From Dichetophora obliterata (Eukaryota > Arthropoda > Insecta > Diptera > Sciomyzidae): DNA of 64,000 nt. The notes beneath the pieces were generated by a model, which worked only from the letters and a program-made list of their open reading frames with translations, had not been told where the DNA came from and did not search any database. Positions 9,184-21,251 of this stretch are shown piece by piece. Where the stretch lies: contig OY986435.1 in NCBI GenBank assembly GCA_963920525.1, forward strand, positions 302,906,908 through 302,970,907. The letters run 5' to 3'. Both the position numbers and the translations under genes were made by a program. Numbering within the stretch: position 1 is the stretch's first letter; every line of letters begins with the position of its first letter.

Positions 9184-10639
9184 TGGAAGGTTTCATCTCA
9201 AATGTCTAGCTCGATTTAAATTTAAAGCAAAAAATAATATTTCAGCCATAACCCACATCACCAAGCCAAGTTTACGCATCAGTCATGCAGTATTAGCCAT
9301 ACATGGCAAGCAACAGGAAACATTAAAATAAACCACGTTAGGGATTGCCAACATCCGGGCAATACATACAGCAACAGCAACAACCTGATTCCCATCGAAA
9401 TCATGGCCATTTATTAAAATTCAGGAAGCAAAATGGACCAATTTGTAAATTGCTGAACATGCTCAGAATAGGTTTTTACAAATTTCAAAGCTGCTTTAGA
9501 ATTGCTTAAAAATTGCCGTTTTGTTGTTGTTGTTGTTGCTGTCGGTTTAAGCAACACAACAGCAGGTGTTGCAGCAATAATTCAACATCGATTTATTTCA
9601 AGTGTTGATGACTTCAGGTGCAGGTTTCAAGATGACCTGAGACACATTTGTACTTGATCGGTCCATAAATAATTTGACAAAATCAACAAATTAAACTGTT
9701 GAGAACATTAACAACAACAACAACAACAACAAAAAAACCATCCAACACATGTAAGTGTTCCACCAATTCACCACACATTAACAGCATCATTTGTAAAATA
9801 AACGCTGCAGCTCAGCATGATGTCCGTTCTACACTCAACAGCGACGACAACGACAACGACGACGACTGAAGTAGAATTTTGGTAAACAAGATATATTGAC
9901 CCTTCAACCTACTCTCGAATGCAGTGGTTAAGCGCCTCTGTGCATAACTTAAATGGCGCTTGTAACACTTCATTTCTTCAACTTTATCTCGGTGCGTTTT
10001 TCCTCTGCGCCTCTGCCATGCGTTGAATGTAGCATTGTGTGAAAGTCCTTATGGCATTCCGCTGGGGAATTCTAGTCATCGTTGTTGTTGTTGCTGTTGG
10101 TGCTTGCGGTGGTGATGGTGGTGCTGTAACATTAGTTTTGGCCATTTATCATGGTGCAGCGTTTGAAGTGCCAACGGATTAGGAACAAATTAATTCGTAT
10201 TTATTAACTAGAGAAAAAAAAACTACGTGCAAATTGTAGTTCAAGAACTTTTTTTTTTATACTTTTATAGGTGAAGCTAAAGGAAAGTATTTGTTCGGAA
10301 TCCTGTTACAGTTTCTTTCATTTTTTATTTTTGATTTACCATTCGGAATTTGAGTTTACAATTACGACACTGCTACAGTATCTTTTGACACCGATTTGAT
10401 GAAATTAAGTTTTGCTACACTCAAAGAACAGAATGTTTGCTAAAGCAAGAATTGACGTAATCATATAAACAGTTTGAAATACTGTTTGTATCAATCCATC
10501 ATTTACATTTGCTTCAAATAGCTAAATTATTACTAACACACTTCAAGCGGCTGAGACGGTGTACAGTGGTTGAAAAGTGGTAATAAATACAAAAATTCAT
10601 AAGCTTCTTTGATGAATTTTTTTCATACATTGTTTAGGA
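9184..10639. other. unannotated DNA with trinucleotide tracts
   Basis: Lower AT content than the surroundings, with (GTT)n near 9521, (CAA)n near 9713, (GAC)n near 9843 and (GTT)n near 10081. No open frame with coding character and no transposon ends. It resembles ordinary fly intron or intergenic DNA and is one of the few stretches without transposon signatures. Confidence 0.4.
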
Positions 10640-11192
10640 TTAGTATAGTATAGTATAGTATAGTATAGTATAGTATAGTATAGTATAGTATAGTATAGTA
10701 TAGTATAGTATAGTATAGTATAGTATAGTATAGTATAGTATAGTATAGTATAGTATAGTATAGTATAGTATAGTATAGTATAGTATAGTATAGTATAGTA
10801 TAGTATAGTATAGTATAGTATAGTATAGTATAGTATAGTATAGTATAGTATAGTATAGTATAGTATAGTATAGTATAGTATAGTATAGTATAGTATAGTA
10901 TAGTATAGTATAGTATAGTATAGTATAGTATAGTATAGTATAGTATAGTATAGTATAGTATAGTATAGTATAGTATAGTATAGTATAGTATAGTATAGTA
11001 TAGTATAGTATAGTATAGTATAGTATAGTATAGTATAGTATAGTATAGTATAGTATAGTATAGTATAGTATAGTATAGTATAGTATAGTATAGTATAGTA
11101 TAGTATAGTATAGTATAGTATAGTATAGTATAGTATAGTATAGTATAGTATAGTATAGTATAGTTGATATAGTATAGTATAGTATGGTATGG
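10640..11192. repeat. (TATAG)n pentanucleotide satellite array
   Basis: About 105 uninterrupted copies of a 5-bp unit (TAGTA phase) from 10640 to about 11163. Then a small break (TTGATA), three more units and a degraded end (TATGGTATGG). There are almost no substitutions across more than 500 bp. The minus strand reads as an endless YYTIL repeat, an artefact of a 5-bp unit with no stop in any register, not a protein. Confidence 0.95.
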
Positions 11193-13396
11193 ACTTACGC
11201 CACTTGTTCTCTGCGTAGCTCATATTTTGGCTGCATTCACCGGAAGGAACTCATGTATTCTTCTTTTGCTACTTCGCTACGGATAGAATGCAGCCATTGT
11301 CTATAAGAAATTGACAAAAAAATGTTCGTGGTCTGCTAGTATTAAATAAAACTAGTAGAATATTTCAGAGCAATATTATTAAAATTAATTATAGTAGGTC
11401 ATGATAAGATATGGAAGTCATGCTAAAATGTTGTTCTAGAAACTAAATTGATTCAATCAAAATATAAATTTTGCATCATTTTCTGTCCTGTATTTTTTAC
11501 AAGAAAAAATACGGTATAGGGATCAAGCATAGTTGATTTTTTTGTTTAATCTAAAAGCTGTTTTTTGTTAAATCGAATAGTTTAAACGAATTGGCTACTT
11601 CAACCATTAAAGAGTCTTTGATTCTGTTATTCTGGATTCTGGTATTCTGTCGTTATGCTTTAATTGTATTGATGTTACAATTGAAATTATTTTGACTAAG
11701 TCACAATTAGAATTTCTGTCTATTTCTGTAAAGAACGTGTAAACTTTAATAAAAAATCAAGTTGTTTCCATAAAAAACTACACACAATTCACTCTCCAAC
11801 TGTTGAAGAACGAATTTTCGACATAAACTCAACTGGCGCATTGTTGGAACGTGCAAATGACTCATCATAAATAAAATTATTAATGAAACCAAATGGAAAA
11901 AAATATCATTCAACATTTGAATAAAGCTGGAAGAGGAAAAAAGAACGGAAATATACACGTACCTTCATTGAAAAAAAGTATTCCACATCAACATAAATAT
12001 TATGATAAATGGTCTGTTATAATCATAATCCGCAGGGGGTAAGTTTTGAAGCGCACGCGGACGATTTTTATAGGATTGTTAAGGAAGAGAAAAAAAAAGT
12101 AACACGAATACAAATACCGTAAAAAGTCAAGTCAAGGGATGTCGAAGGGATCAGCAGCCACGGTTGAGTCTGGCGAATATATGCAACATATGTTCGGTGG
12201 GAGGAGGCCGTAAAGACAGCAGCTTGATGAATGAAAACAGAGTTCTTGTTCTGAAGTAAATATCTACTTACGTCTCTATTTCAATGGTTTTAAAACAAAT
12301 TTCAAAACAATGCTTATTGTATCTAGAACTTAAAAACACACTCCATACTTACTGTATTTTTGGAAACTGTTTGTTTATTTGAAAATTCTTGCAAAAAAAC
12401 AAAAAATGCTCCCGTTTGCAATCTTTCAGTGCTTTCAATGTATTGCTTCTTATTTACATGTACTATATAAATTTATTTAGTATCTGCCAAATTCTACGAC
12501 TTTTACTTGCGTTTCGCTCTCAAGTGAAATCCAGTTGAGCTGCTCGTAAATAAAAAACTTTTTAGCTTCTTCATAAAATCAAGTTACGCTGACTTCATCT
12601 ACTGGCTGGCTTTGGAATGTTATGGTTCGTTGGGTTGCGTTGATGTTGATGTTTTCACACAGGCGGGGAGGGAGTGGTGTTGCCATATTGTCTTGTAATA
12701 AACGCATAATAACTGTATATATGACTCCATTATAAGCACTAAATAACAGTAGATTTGCACTCAACTTAAGCCAATTTAAATGGTGATTGTGTTCATGTTG
12801 TTGTTGTTGTTGTTTCTGTTCTTGTTGTTTATGTTTTGTGGGCTTGTAAAGGTAATTGTTAGGTTTTATTACTGTCAGTGTGTAGTACAACGGTAATTAA
12901 TTTAAACATGATTTATAGTGTTTTTACGAGTATTTGAACAACAAAACACTTGCAAATATACCAAAACACATATGATAGATACATCACAAAATAAAACGAT
13001 TTGAATCGTGATTTGAAGGGCATAGATTTGAGAATTTCTATTTTTAAAATTTGAAAGAAAAACTTTTATTTAATTTTAGAATGTATTCATGAATAGGTAA
13101 GGAATTTTTTAGATACTGATTTGGTTTTACAACTAATTGCAGAGATCAACGGCTCTCGATATGGTTACACCACAAATAACACAGATCAACGGCTAAAAAA
13201 GCTGAAGAGTCTTGATAGCCAACATAAACGAAGGATGCTTAGCAACATGTCGTACTTTCCATCACGTATGATTTTTAAGCTCTTTTGAACATTTTTTTAA
13301 ATGACATATGGTCATTTCCGCCACTAAATTTTTGAATTGAAGTTCAAATAGTTTTTGTCGGCAATTATACAAAAAAATGGGCTGCCACGAATGGGC
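11193..13396. other. no gene seen
   Basis: Two kilobases of AT-rich DNA, with a (TTG)n tract near 12797. No conserved reading frame or transposon end was found on either strand. Confidence 0.4.
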
Positions 13397-13857
13397 TTTG
13401 TTTATTTTAGAATTTTAAAAATGAGTAGTAATTAAAATATGCTATCATTAATATGACTTGGTTATTAAGTTTTTATAGTTATTGTCGGCAACTGTAAAAA
13501 AAATCGGCTTGCACGCCCCCTTTCACTGCCTAAAAGTCAATGAAAATTCTATATTTTTAGTGCAGTTGCTGACAGCAAGCATACAAACTAAATAACATAA
13601 TTTAAGTCTTATAGACTAGACGACTAAAGCAGTCTGAAATAAAGAATTTTCATTGATTTGTGGGCAGTAAAAGGGGGCGTGCAAGCCGATTTTTTTTACA
13701 GTTGCCGACAATAACTATAAAAACTTAATAACCAAGTCATTAATATATATAGTAATTAATTAATTAATTAATTAATTAATATAAATATAATATATATATA
13801 TATTATAGATAGCATATTTTAATTACTACTCATTTTTAAAATTCTAAAAAAAACAAA
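13397..13857. mobile_element. long-arm foldback element with TA-rich insert in one arm
   Basis: The left arm 13397-13550 contains TAGTAATTAAAATATGCTAT, GACTTGGTTATTAAGTTTTT, GTCGGCAACTGTAAAAAAAA and CTTGCACGCCCCC. The right arm 13643-13857 is its reverse complement (AGGGGGCGTGCAAGCCG and TTGCCGACAATAACTATAAA). The right arm is split by an expanded (TTAA)n/(TA)n tract at about 13740-13808. Arms are about 150 bp and highly similar, with a ~90-bp loop. Non-coding. Confidence 0.75.
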
Positions 13858-13896
13858 TTTTTTTAGAATTATGCTTACTTAGTTACATAGTTGGCG

Positions 13897-15245
13897 CTAC
13901 AAACGTATGTAGGTCTTGGCCTTATCTAAACTTGTGCGCCAGCTGAAAATTCCCAGCATCGTCAGGTTCTCCTCTACTTGGTCTTTCCAATGAAGATTCG
14001 GTCGCCCTCTTCTGCGTTGACCGCCGCTGGGTACCGAATCGAATATTTTTTTCACTGAATCATCGTCTTTCATGCGCTGAACATGACCTATCCAGCGAAG
14101 CCGCTCGACTTTAATGCGCTTGACTATGTCGATATCAGCGTACAGTTCATCATTCCATCGAATTCGGTACTCGCCATTGACGTGGATTGGTTCGTAGATC
14201 TTACGAAGAATCTTTCTCTTGAGGGCTTCTAAAGTTTTTTCATTTGAGCTGCTCAGCGTCCAGGTTTGTGATGCATAAAGTTGGACGTACATGATTCTGG
14301 AATGTTTGTTTGTTGACACCAAGTATTTCGCCTTATTTGCATTCACTGCCAGACCCATTCGACTTGATTCTCCTTCTAATCTGAAGAATGCTGCACTGAC
14401 TTTGCACCAATGCTGCACCAATGATGATATCGATGTCATCAGCATACGCAAGCAGCATAACAGTCTTGTAGAATATTTTGCCACTATGTCTCAGATCAGC
14501 TGCTCGGATGTTATTATCCATCATTAGGTTGAAAAATTCGCACGATAAGGAATCATCTTGTCTGAAACTTCGTTTGGTAGCAAATGGTGGGGAGAGGTCC
14601 TTCCCAAACAAGGTAAGAAGATGGTGAGTGTCGATTTGATTTATATTGGTCTTCTTCAAGATTTATCGTAGCGTGAATATCTGGTCGGTGGTAGACTTTC
14701 CAGGTCTGAAGCCACACTGCTAATGTCCAATTAGTTGGCTTATAATGGGCTTCAATCTTGCACATAAAATGCTCAATATGCAATATTAAGAAGGCGTATC
14801 CCACGGAAATTTTCACAAATAAAAGGGTCGCCTTTCTTGTGGATTGGGCCGAGCACACTGAGATTCCAATCATTCGGAATGCATTTTTCCAACCATATAG
14901 AAGCTCGTGAATGCAATTAAATAGAGCCTTGACTCCGTTCTTAAACAGTTCAACAGGTAAGCTATTAGCTCCCGCGGCTTTTTTATTTTTATGCCGAGCT
15001 ACTATAAAGCTCTCAGAACTCCATCATAGTCGGGCAGCGGAACTTTGAAGCTGTCATCCGTAATTAGGGTTTCCGGGATATCATCTCTATTGACGGGATT
15101 GTTGTCAGCGTCACCATTTAGGAGCTTAGAGAAATTTTCTCTACAAAACGTCAGTGTACTCTGGATATCTTTCACTAGGTTTTCGTTTTCAACCTTGCAG
15201 GAAGAAGACCCGGTTTTTAAACCATCGGCAAGGTGTCTTAAAGTT
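13897..15245 (-). pseudogene. reverse transcriptase region of the EN/RT retrotransposon
   Basis: Starting near 15245, the linker reads FCRENFSKLLNGDADNNPVN and DSFKVPLPDYDGVLRAL. Then come RT motifs: SVCSAQSTRKATLL (a damaged SVLCPIHKKGDPL), the FRQDDSLSCEFFNLMMDNN block (usually FRQGDSLSCDFFN), and the catalytic MLLAYADDIDIII. Past frameshifts are SAAFFRLEGESSRMGLAVNA, then YASQTWTLSSSNEKTLEALK, ILRKIYEPIHV, IRWNDELYADIDIVKRIKVE, LRWIGHVQRMKDDDSVKKIF and GGQRRRGRPNLHWKDQVEEN. Several frameshifts and an internal deletion between DTHHL and LFGKDL kill it. Compared with the copy at 46633-47377, this one lacks the block with FEVVKNFVYLGSSINSTND. Confidence 0.85.
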
Positions 15246-15250
15246 TTCCA

Positions 15251-15606
15251 TATGACCTTGTTATATGTTATGTTGATTTTCTATAATTTAAATACAAATT
15301 CTAAATGTTTGATAGTTTAAATCATTCTTGATTTTAAATACAAATTCTCGTTGTTTGCTTTAGGTCAGGTTAGAACAATTAATTGCCCTAACGAATTTTT
15401 TCCAAAGAAACAACAACAACATTTTTCAATATGAAAAGAAAAACAGCACTAGCTGATTTTATTGCAATTTCGGCCCTGCTGCAGGCTTAATCAGAAATCT
15501 TTGTGGTGCCGGCGGGAATTGAACCCGTGCCGTGCTTGCCTCGTGCAGGGGCATCTTAGCGCACTACACCACAGAGGCGATGAGATTTCAGTGTCAATTT
15601 CTCAGT
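15251..15606 (-). mobile_element. foldback/tRNA composite repeat, copy B (one arm)
   Basis: The left arm at 15272-15380 has the two ATACAAATTCT subrepeats. A body follows (CTAGCTGATTTTATTGCAAT, GGCCCTGCTGCAGGCTTAA), then a minus-strand tRNA-like head at about 15506-15579 with B box GGTTCAATTCC and an A-box-like TGTGGTGTAGTGCG. The leader CACTGAAATCTCATCGCCTC at its 5' side is shared with copies C and the 6843 fragment. There is no second arm, so this copy looks like a SINE: tRNA head, body, AT-rich tail. Confidence 0.7.
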
Positions 15607-15744
15607 TTTTTCCCCTTTTCTTGTTGTTGTTATTATTTAGTTTTATTTTATTTATTTTATTAGTTATGTTTGTATTGCAAAATTTTCGAACTGCATTCTT
15701 CTCGCCATACATCTCGAGATCAATTTTGTTTCTGGTTCTTTGAT

Positions 15745-16640
15745 TAAATGCTTGAATTTAATGCAACTTACGACCATGCTTCGTGCTGCGTCGAGGTCAA
15801 TGAGCCTCCTTCCGTTATCGGAGGTGTTGTCTTGAAGGCTGAACTTTCCGACTATTGGGCCAAATATGTTTTCCTTGCCAACCTTAGCGTTGAATAACGA
15901 TTTTAACTTCGTGACGGGGGCAGCGTTCGTAAGAATTCAAGGCGCACATAAAGGGTGATCCAATATGAGGTCCCTTATTCAACTGCGTTGTTTTGACAGC
16001 TGTTTTGTGTCAAATGACTTATCCATATGACGTTTGTGTTCAGTATTCAATACGACTCAATCATGAATAGACTTACTTCTGAAAAACGTAAATTAATTGT
16101 GGAAACTTACTACCAAATTCAGTTATCACTTAAAGAATGTTATAGAGTTCTTCAACACCATTTTAGTCGTAATGAGCGTCCAAGCCATTAAACCATTAAA
16201 TCTTCACCAAATTTTGAACCAATTTTGCACTATTGGACATTCATGATTCAACCAGAGTGCATAGAGCCAGTAATTTTGAGAATATTCGTCGCCGATCTCG
16301 AATTTTGCCGATATTTGAAAGTTGGACGCACAGAATGGACCATTTAAGAGCTAGTCGTGGGCAACATTTGAACAAAATAATTTGTATACATTGAGTTGTA
16401 GGAACCGAACTACCATTCCAAATAAAAATTTGCATCAATACATTGATTTTTATATATTTGATTTAGAAAACAAAGTAGAAAGCTCTTATTGGATCACTCT
16501 TTATTAGGATTATGTTAAAGAATTTAGCCTTGTTGCGGATTATGGCAAGCCGTCCGTTCAAAGGTGTGAATCGCAGGACGTGATACTATAGTCTCTTGCC
16601 AGCTACAAATCCGCATCCACACTCGTGCTTCTCCGAATGT
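15745..16640 (-). pseudogene. endonuclease domain of the EN/RT retrotransposon (split)
   Basis: Upstream piece (16640 to 16502, minus): GFVAGKRL, stop, YHVLRFTPLNGRLAIIR and KAKFFNIILI. After the inserted mariner derivative it resumes with CA, then SYERCPRHEVKI and, one frameshift later, FNAKVGKENIFGPIVGKFSL and SDNGRRLIDLDAARSMVV. These are the family's conserved exonuclease-endonuclease-phosphatase motifs (usual GDFNAKVG and SDNGLRLIDFA). Removing the mariner and one TA restores the reading frame ILI|CAP. The DFNAKVG Asp-bearing part is damaged by the frameshift. Confidence 0.75.
15951..16501 (+). mobile_element. internally deleted rosa-like mariner
   Basis: Terminal repeats AAGGGTGATCCAATATGAG and CTCTTATTGGATCACTCTT are flanked by TA on both sides (15949-15950, 16502-16503). 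The plus-strand remnant of transposase starts at 16063 with MNRLTSEKRKLIVETYYQIQ, continues ECYRVLQHHFSRNERPS, hits a stop and frameshift, and ends near 16394 with the C-terminal WTHRMDHLRASRGQHLNKII. The N terminus resembles the element at 17087-18319 (INRLTHEQRLQIIEFYYQN). The central catalytic region is deleted, so it is a non-autonomous derivative. It sits inside the EN domain of the retrotransposon and is therefore younger than it. Confidence 0.85.
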
Positions 16641-17086
16641 AAATATCACAGAAAGATATCAGCTTAATTGAATTGAATTTGAGCTAAATGCAAAAAATGT
16701 TCATCAAGCAACAGGTTGCAACAACAGCAAGACAGACTGCTTCGTTGATAGCTACATTAACTCTTATACGACTAAAACCATTAGAAAATTATATTTTTTA
16801 TTGATTTTTGGACGGTGAAAGAGAGATTGGTAAAATTTATTCCAAATTTATCTCGTACTCGGAAATTGATTTCAGTTATTAGACAAAAACCGTTTTTTTT
16901 GTGTCGACTTTTTCGGTTATCTATTGTTAAATAATTTTCATCCAAAATTAACCCGAAACACCCTGTCGTTGCCATATGGCAACGCAAACACAAACACTTA
17001 AAATGTGCTTATTTTAGTTTAAACCATTTCATATTTGCGTTAACAGGTCGTTCTGAAAATTTAAAAAAAATTTATTCAGGGTTAAC
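16641..17086. other. no gene seen
   Basis: AT-rich DNA between the retrotransposon and the next mariner. A minus-strand 70-codon frame here has no recognisable motif. Confidence 0.4.
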
Positions 17087-18319
17087 AAAGGGTAATTTTT
17101 ATGCGTTTGGTTTTTTAAAAATTGCTTTTGCCATTTAATTTTTAAAGATTATTTCGTGTAAATGTTGATCGAGGCTATGCCTGAGCTCCATCCGTAAGCT
17201 CCACTTTTGGCATACTTTATCTAGCATTTCGGCTGGTATCTCACCAATAGCAGCTGTAATGTGGCCTTCCAGGGCTGTAGTTGTGACTGGCTTGTCCCTG
17301 TACACGAGAGACTTATAGCCCCACAGATCAAATCGCATGATCTTGGCAGCCAATGAACTGCTCCGAAACGTGATTTTAATTGCTCACCAAAATCGTCTCC
17401 CAATAGGTCCTTGATATCGCGTGGCATGTGGCATCATCTTTTTGATACCACATGCCAACCAAGTCCAATTATTCCATTTTGGGTAAAAAGTCGGTAATCA
17501 TCGCACGGTACGTTGCTCCATTGACTGTAACGTTGCGATACTCATTATTTTTGAAAAAGTACGGTCCAATGATGCTGCCGGCTCACAAACCACACCAAAC
17601 AGTGCATTTTTCAGGGTGCACTAGCAGCACTTGAACAACCGCTGGCTGCTCTTCAGACCAAATTCGGCAATTGTGTTTTTTGACGTATCCATTGATCCAA
17701 AAATGAGCTAAGTCGCTAAAGACAATTTCTCGATAATAAAGTGGATCTTCATCCAACTTTTATAAGGCCCATTCACCAAACAAACGACGTTGTGGTAGGC
17801 CACTCGGCTTCAGTTCTTGCACCAAACGTATTTTGTACAGTTTTATACCGAGGTCCTTACGTAAAATCTTCCAGATAGTCGAATAACACAAGCCCAATTA
17901 TTGACAACGGCGATGAATGGACATAACGCGGATCTTCATTGACACTGGCCGATACAGCAGAAATATTCTTCTCGGTACGCACTCTCCGCATACGGGTTGG
18001 TAGATTCATGTCCAATTAAGATTCCAATTAAGGTTGATTTCAACTGGTGCAAAATTTGGTCACAATAGCTTGAATAACGTGTTCGGTTGATCGATTATGA
18101 AGATCATAAAATGGACGTAATTTCCGAACACATTTCTCCCAGAGCACGAATTTTGATAATAAAATTCAATGATTTGCAAACGCTGTTCGTGTGTTAGTCT
18201 ATTAATAGTGAAATGGCAAACCCTACTGAGCATTTTTGGCATTGCAACATGTTACGAATCACGCGTTAAGTGTCAAAAAATGTACACTGAAAAAACAAAT
18301 GGCAAAAAAATTACCCTTT
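17087..18319 (-). mobile_element. rosa-like mariner, near full length
   Basis: Terminal inverted repeats AAAGGGTAATTTTT (17087-17100) and AAAAATTACCCTTT (18306-18319). The right flank is TA and the left is CA, a probable mutation of the TA target duplication. At 1.23 kb it has the usual size for a complete mariner and carries an almost full-length but broken transposase on the minus strand. Confidence 0.8.
17140..18242 (-). pseudogene. mariner-family transposase (rosa-like), broken
   Basis: It starts near 18242 (MPKMLSRVCHFTINRLTHEQ, RLQIIEFYYQNSCSGRN), an N-terminal helix-turn-helix. The downstream minus-strand translation across frameshifts includes an ENISAVSASVNEDPRYVH-like stretch, QRRLFGEWAL, the YREIVFSDLAHFWINGYVKK segment with the first catalytic Asp (SDLAHF), WLPRSCDL of the third-Asp region, then LWGYKSLVYRDKPVTTTALE and HITAAIGEIPAEMLDKVCQK near the C terminus. 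Multiple single-base frameshifts break the gene. It resembles Ceratitis rosa-type mariners in layout, and the 25896-27194 element more distantly. Confidence 0.8.
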
Positions 18320-20497
18320 ATATAGCGCCAAAACAATCATCTTACCTGGAAACGGCTTTATATAAAATTTCACACGGCACACAAATAATTTCATTAAAAT
18401 CTGTCTTGCCATTCAGGAGGAGTTCAATTACAAATAAACGTACAGAAGAAGATAGACTAATGTTAGGCACGCTTTTGCGAGAGTGAAATCTATTTAATAT
18501 TGAAGATACTTTATACAACTTTTGCAAAATAATTCCCCAATAATTCCTCCAAAACTGAAAATACCTTTTTACTTCAAAGCAACAATAACAAAACAGTTTC
18601 CTTCACCCTAAGATGACAACTTTTGACATTCTAAAATCTCATTCATGAGCCACCTGCATAAAAGAACCACATCGAGGATGAACTTGAAAAAGTTACGAAC
18701 TAAATTCAACAGATAAAAAGATATAATGAAAAAAATCACCTCATGGCCTATTAAAATAATTGACTTGCTATAACAACTTGACTAATTATTCTAAATATTG
18801 CTAGAGAAGCGTAAAACTCGCTCTTAATGGCAAAAGTTAAATGGCTTCCTCTTTGTCTTTATAAATTCTTAAATGTAGATCATCTTCTAAATGTTCATAG
18901 AAATAAAGCTCAAGGTGGTAAAACTTAAAAAAGAATTCGCGCAATTAATTCTTATGACTTTATTATGAAGATAACTGGCACTTCGACTCATTATTGTAGC
19001 TGCTGCCGCCTTGTTGCCATAAAGCAGAGCTAAGAAGCGTTACACAAAAGGCTCTAATTGGGCATTAGAATGCAATAGAGGTACAGGGAACTTTTTAAGG
19101 GTTATTTTGAGTAGTAACAGATTCATATTTTTTTTTTTGCCTTAGCTGAATGTCTGCAGCCGCTGAAAAAAAAATCTGCTGCTATTAGTTATGGTTAAGA
19201 AGGAATAAAATAAAAAATAAAAAACATAGAGGGTGGTGGTTGATTGGGCTGCGAAGGACCGCGCGAAAAGTTTTTCTTCTAATTTTTTATCTGGAAAGTG
19301 ATTTGTCATATTTTAAGCGCAACCAAATTTTTTCTGTTTCTTAATAATTTTTTTTGTTACAAATATTAAACTTAATCTGGTTCGTCCTTAAAAAGTTATT
19401 AAAAATAGCAGCGTAACTCGTAGAAAAAGTTGTCTAGCACACTGAAATGAAGTCATTCTGCAAAATTGATTTGGTAATTGATATGAATTCATTTAGAAAA
19501 TTACAAAACATAAAAATAAAAAGTCTCTCGAAGCGGCAGACCCTTTTAAGTGCTGTCCAACAGCGCGGTTTTACTGCTAGGACGCGCCCTTGGCTCTCTT
19601 TCTACCCCATTTAGAAAATAGAAAAAACTTAAACTTTGCATAAGAAACATAATGAAAATTAAAATAAAAAAAATACCATGAAAACCTAACAAAAATCGAT
19701 AAAATTTTATTCGTAGCATTTCTCTGTCAAGAAATTTAAAAATTTTTAAAAAGCGTTCATTTCAATGTGACCACATTGTGGCCAGCCTCGCCTTTTAATT
19801 TTTTTCGCAGCTTTTTTTTAAACATTACATCAAGCTTAGCGCTCCTGCGGTGTGGTTGGGGCGTCTTACTCCAAACATGCTCACCCTTAATCGCGGATCA
19901 TGACGCTTTAAAAATGCTGCGATTAACATAACATTTTCTTTTTTATAGAAAAACCCACTCCTTGTATCAATGCTATTGTTTTTGTGTTTTTTTTTTAAGT
20001 GGGGTTGGTTAGGCGTTTTGTGGTGTAGTAAAATCCTGGCCAACGCTGTTACTCTGGTCAAATGCTTCAATACTGACAACAAGCAGCGTTTATTCTGGAT
20101 CTAAGAACGCAGTTCCTACAGCAGTTTTGAATTTTTTTTATTTTTTTATTTTTGTCGAATAAAGTAAGTAAACGTTTTGTGCAATAATCGTAAAAAACGA
20201 AAATCACAGCTAAAAATTATTTTCAATTTGTACGCGATTTATTTTTATGTAGGTACTTGAGTTTAGCGTATTACTCTTATTTCTATGGTGTGACGCACAG
20301 TGTTTCTAATGGCCTAGTTAGACGGAGATAAATATGTAACTCGGGTTTGAGGACACAGAATTCTGTAGGGCACAGAACGACTCAAAATTATTTAGGGAAC
20401 AAGAAGGATTAGGCTATATCTTCTTTACATGAAAATTACACACCGAAAGTCTTTGTGGAACCCAAGTTACACAAAATTTCGCGATTTTCCTACTTTC
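18320..20497. other. no gene seen
   Basis: Over 2 kb of AT-rich DNA with poly-T runs and no supported frame. A short GC-richer segment near 19540-19615 has no recognisable identity. Confidence 0.4.
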
Positions 20498-21100
20498 TAA
20501 AACTCCTAAACGAAACGTTATAAAGAAACTGTTGAACACATTTTGTAAACATTAAAGTGTGTTTCTTAGTTTTTTAGTACATCAGTAACTGTTTTAACTA
20601 TTTTTTTTTTATTTTTAAATATTTTGAAAAATTTAGCTTTGTTCATGTCTTAAAATTTTTATACTCATAAGATTATGATGTATTTTTTCATAATAAAAAA
20701 ATAATAGGCTTTTCGTGACTTTACATGATATTTTTTTTTATTTTTATTTTTTGCTCTTAAAAACATCATGATTTTAAAATGACATGACTCCTGAACGAAA
20801 AGCTAGACAAAAGATGGAACACTTGTTGTAAACGTTAAAGTGTGTTGATTAGTTTCTTAGTACGCAAAAAATATTTAATTCATTATTTATATGTTTTCTC
20901 TTTATATTTAAAAAAGTATATTTTTTAAATATTTATTTTTAAATATTTTGGGAAATCTGGCTTTGTGTATGTCTTGAAATTTTTATATTCATAAGGTTAC
21001 GATATTTTTTTATAATAAAAAAAACAAAAAACAAGAAGTTTGTTCATTTTTTAAAAGAATAAACTTCTCGTGAGTTTTCATCATATTTATTTTTATCTTT
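20498..21100. repeat. degenerate tandem duplication, period ~286 bp
   Basis: Unit 1 (about 20498-20739) and unit 2 (about 20784-21100) share CTCCTAAACGAAACG / CTCCTGAACGAAAAG, GTAAACATTAAAGTGTGTTT / GTAAACGTTAAAGTGTGTTG, TAAATATTTTGAAAAATTTA / TAAATATTTTGGGAAATCTG, a shared 'catgtcttaaaatttttata' sentence, and CGTGACTTTACATGATATT / CGTGAGTTTTCATCATATT. AT-rich and non-coding. Confidence 0.6.
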
Positions 21101-21251
21101 TTCGTATGGTACTAAATTGTAACTTTCATGAAAATCGCCTATTAAAATGGTATATTCTGCATGGCAAGCGTCTGTTATGATATTAACCATAGTTAGTATT
21201 AAGTAAACTAAGGAACTTTGTCTTTAAAAAAATATTGCGCTGTTAACTTAA

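Larger units (their letters stand above)
13880..16640 (-). mobile_element. EN/RT non-LTR retrotransposon, interrupted copy
   Basis: A minus-strand retrotransposon of the insect 'endonuclease-reverse transcriptase' type, without RNase H. Fragments in order are EN (16640 to 15745), linker and RT (15245 to 13897), then a short 3' tail with TAAG repeats. The EN part is split by a mariner derivative (15951-16501), and the EN-RT junction is replaced by the composite repeat (15251-15606) and unrelated DNA. A related copy at 46633-47377 shows the same (TAAG)n 3' end. The clade is likely RTE-like, but placement would need an RT tree. Confidence 0.8.

Noticed and set aside
10597..11223. 208-residue minus-strand frame made of repeated YYTIL
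   Set aside because: By-product of the (TATAG)n satellite; no protein character outside the repeat.
13741..13810. CRISPR-like or regulatory repeat
   Set aside because: Simple (TTAA)n/(TA)n tract within a foldback arm; no spacer structure. The window is eukaryotic.
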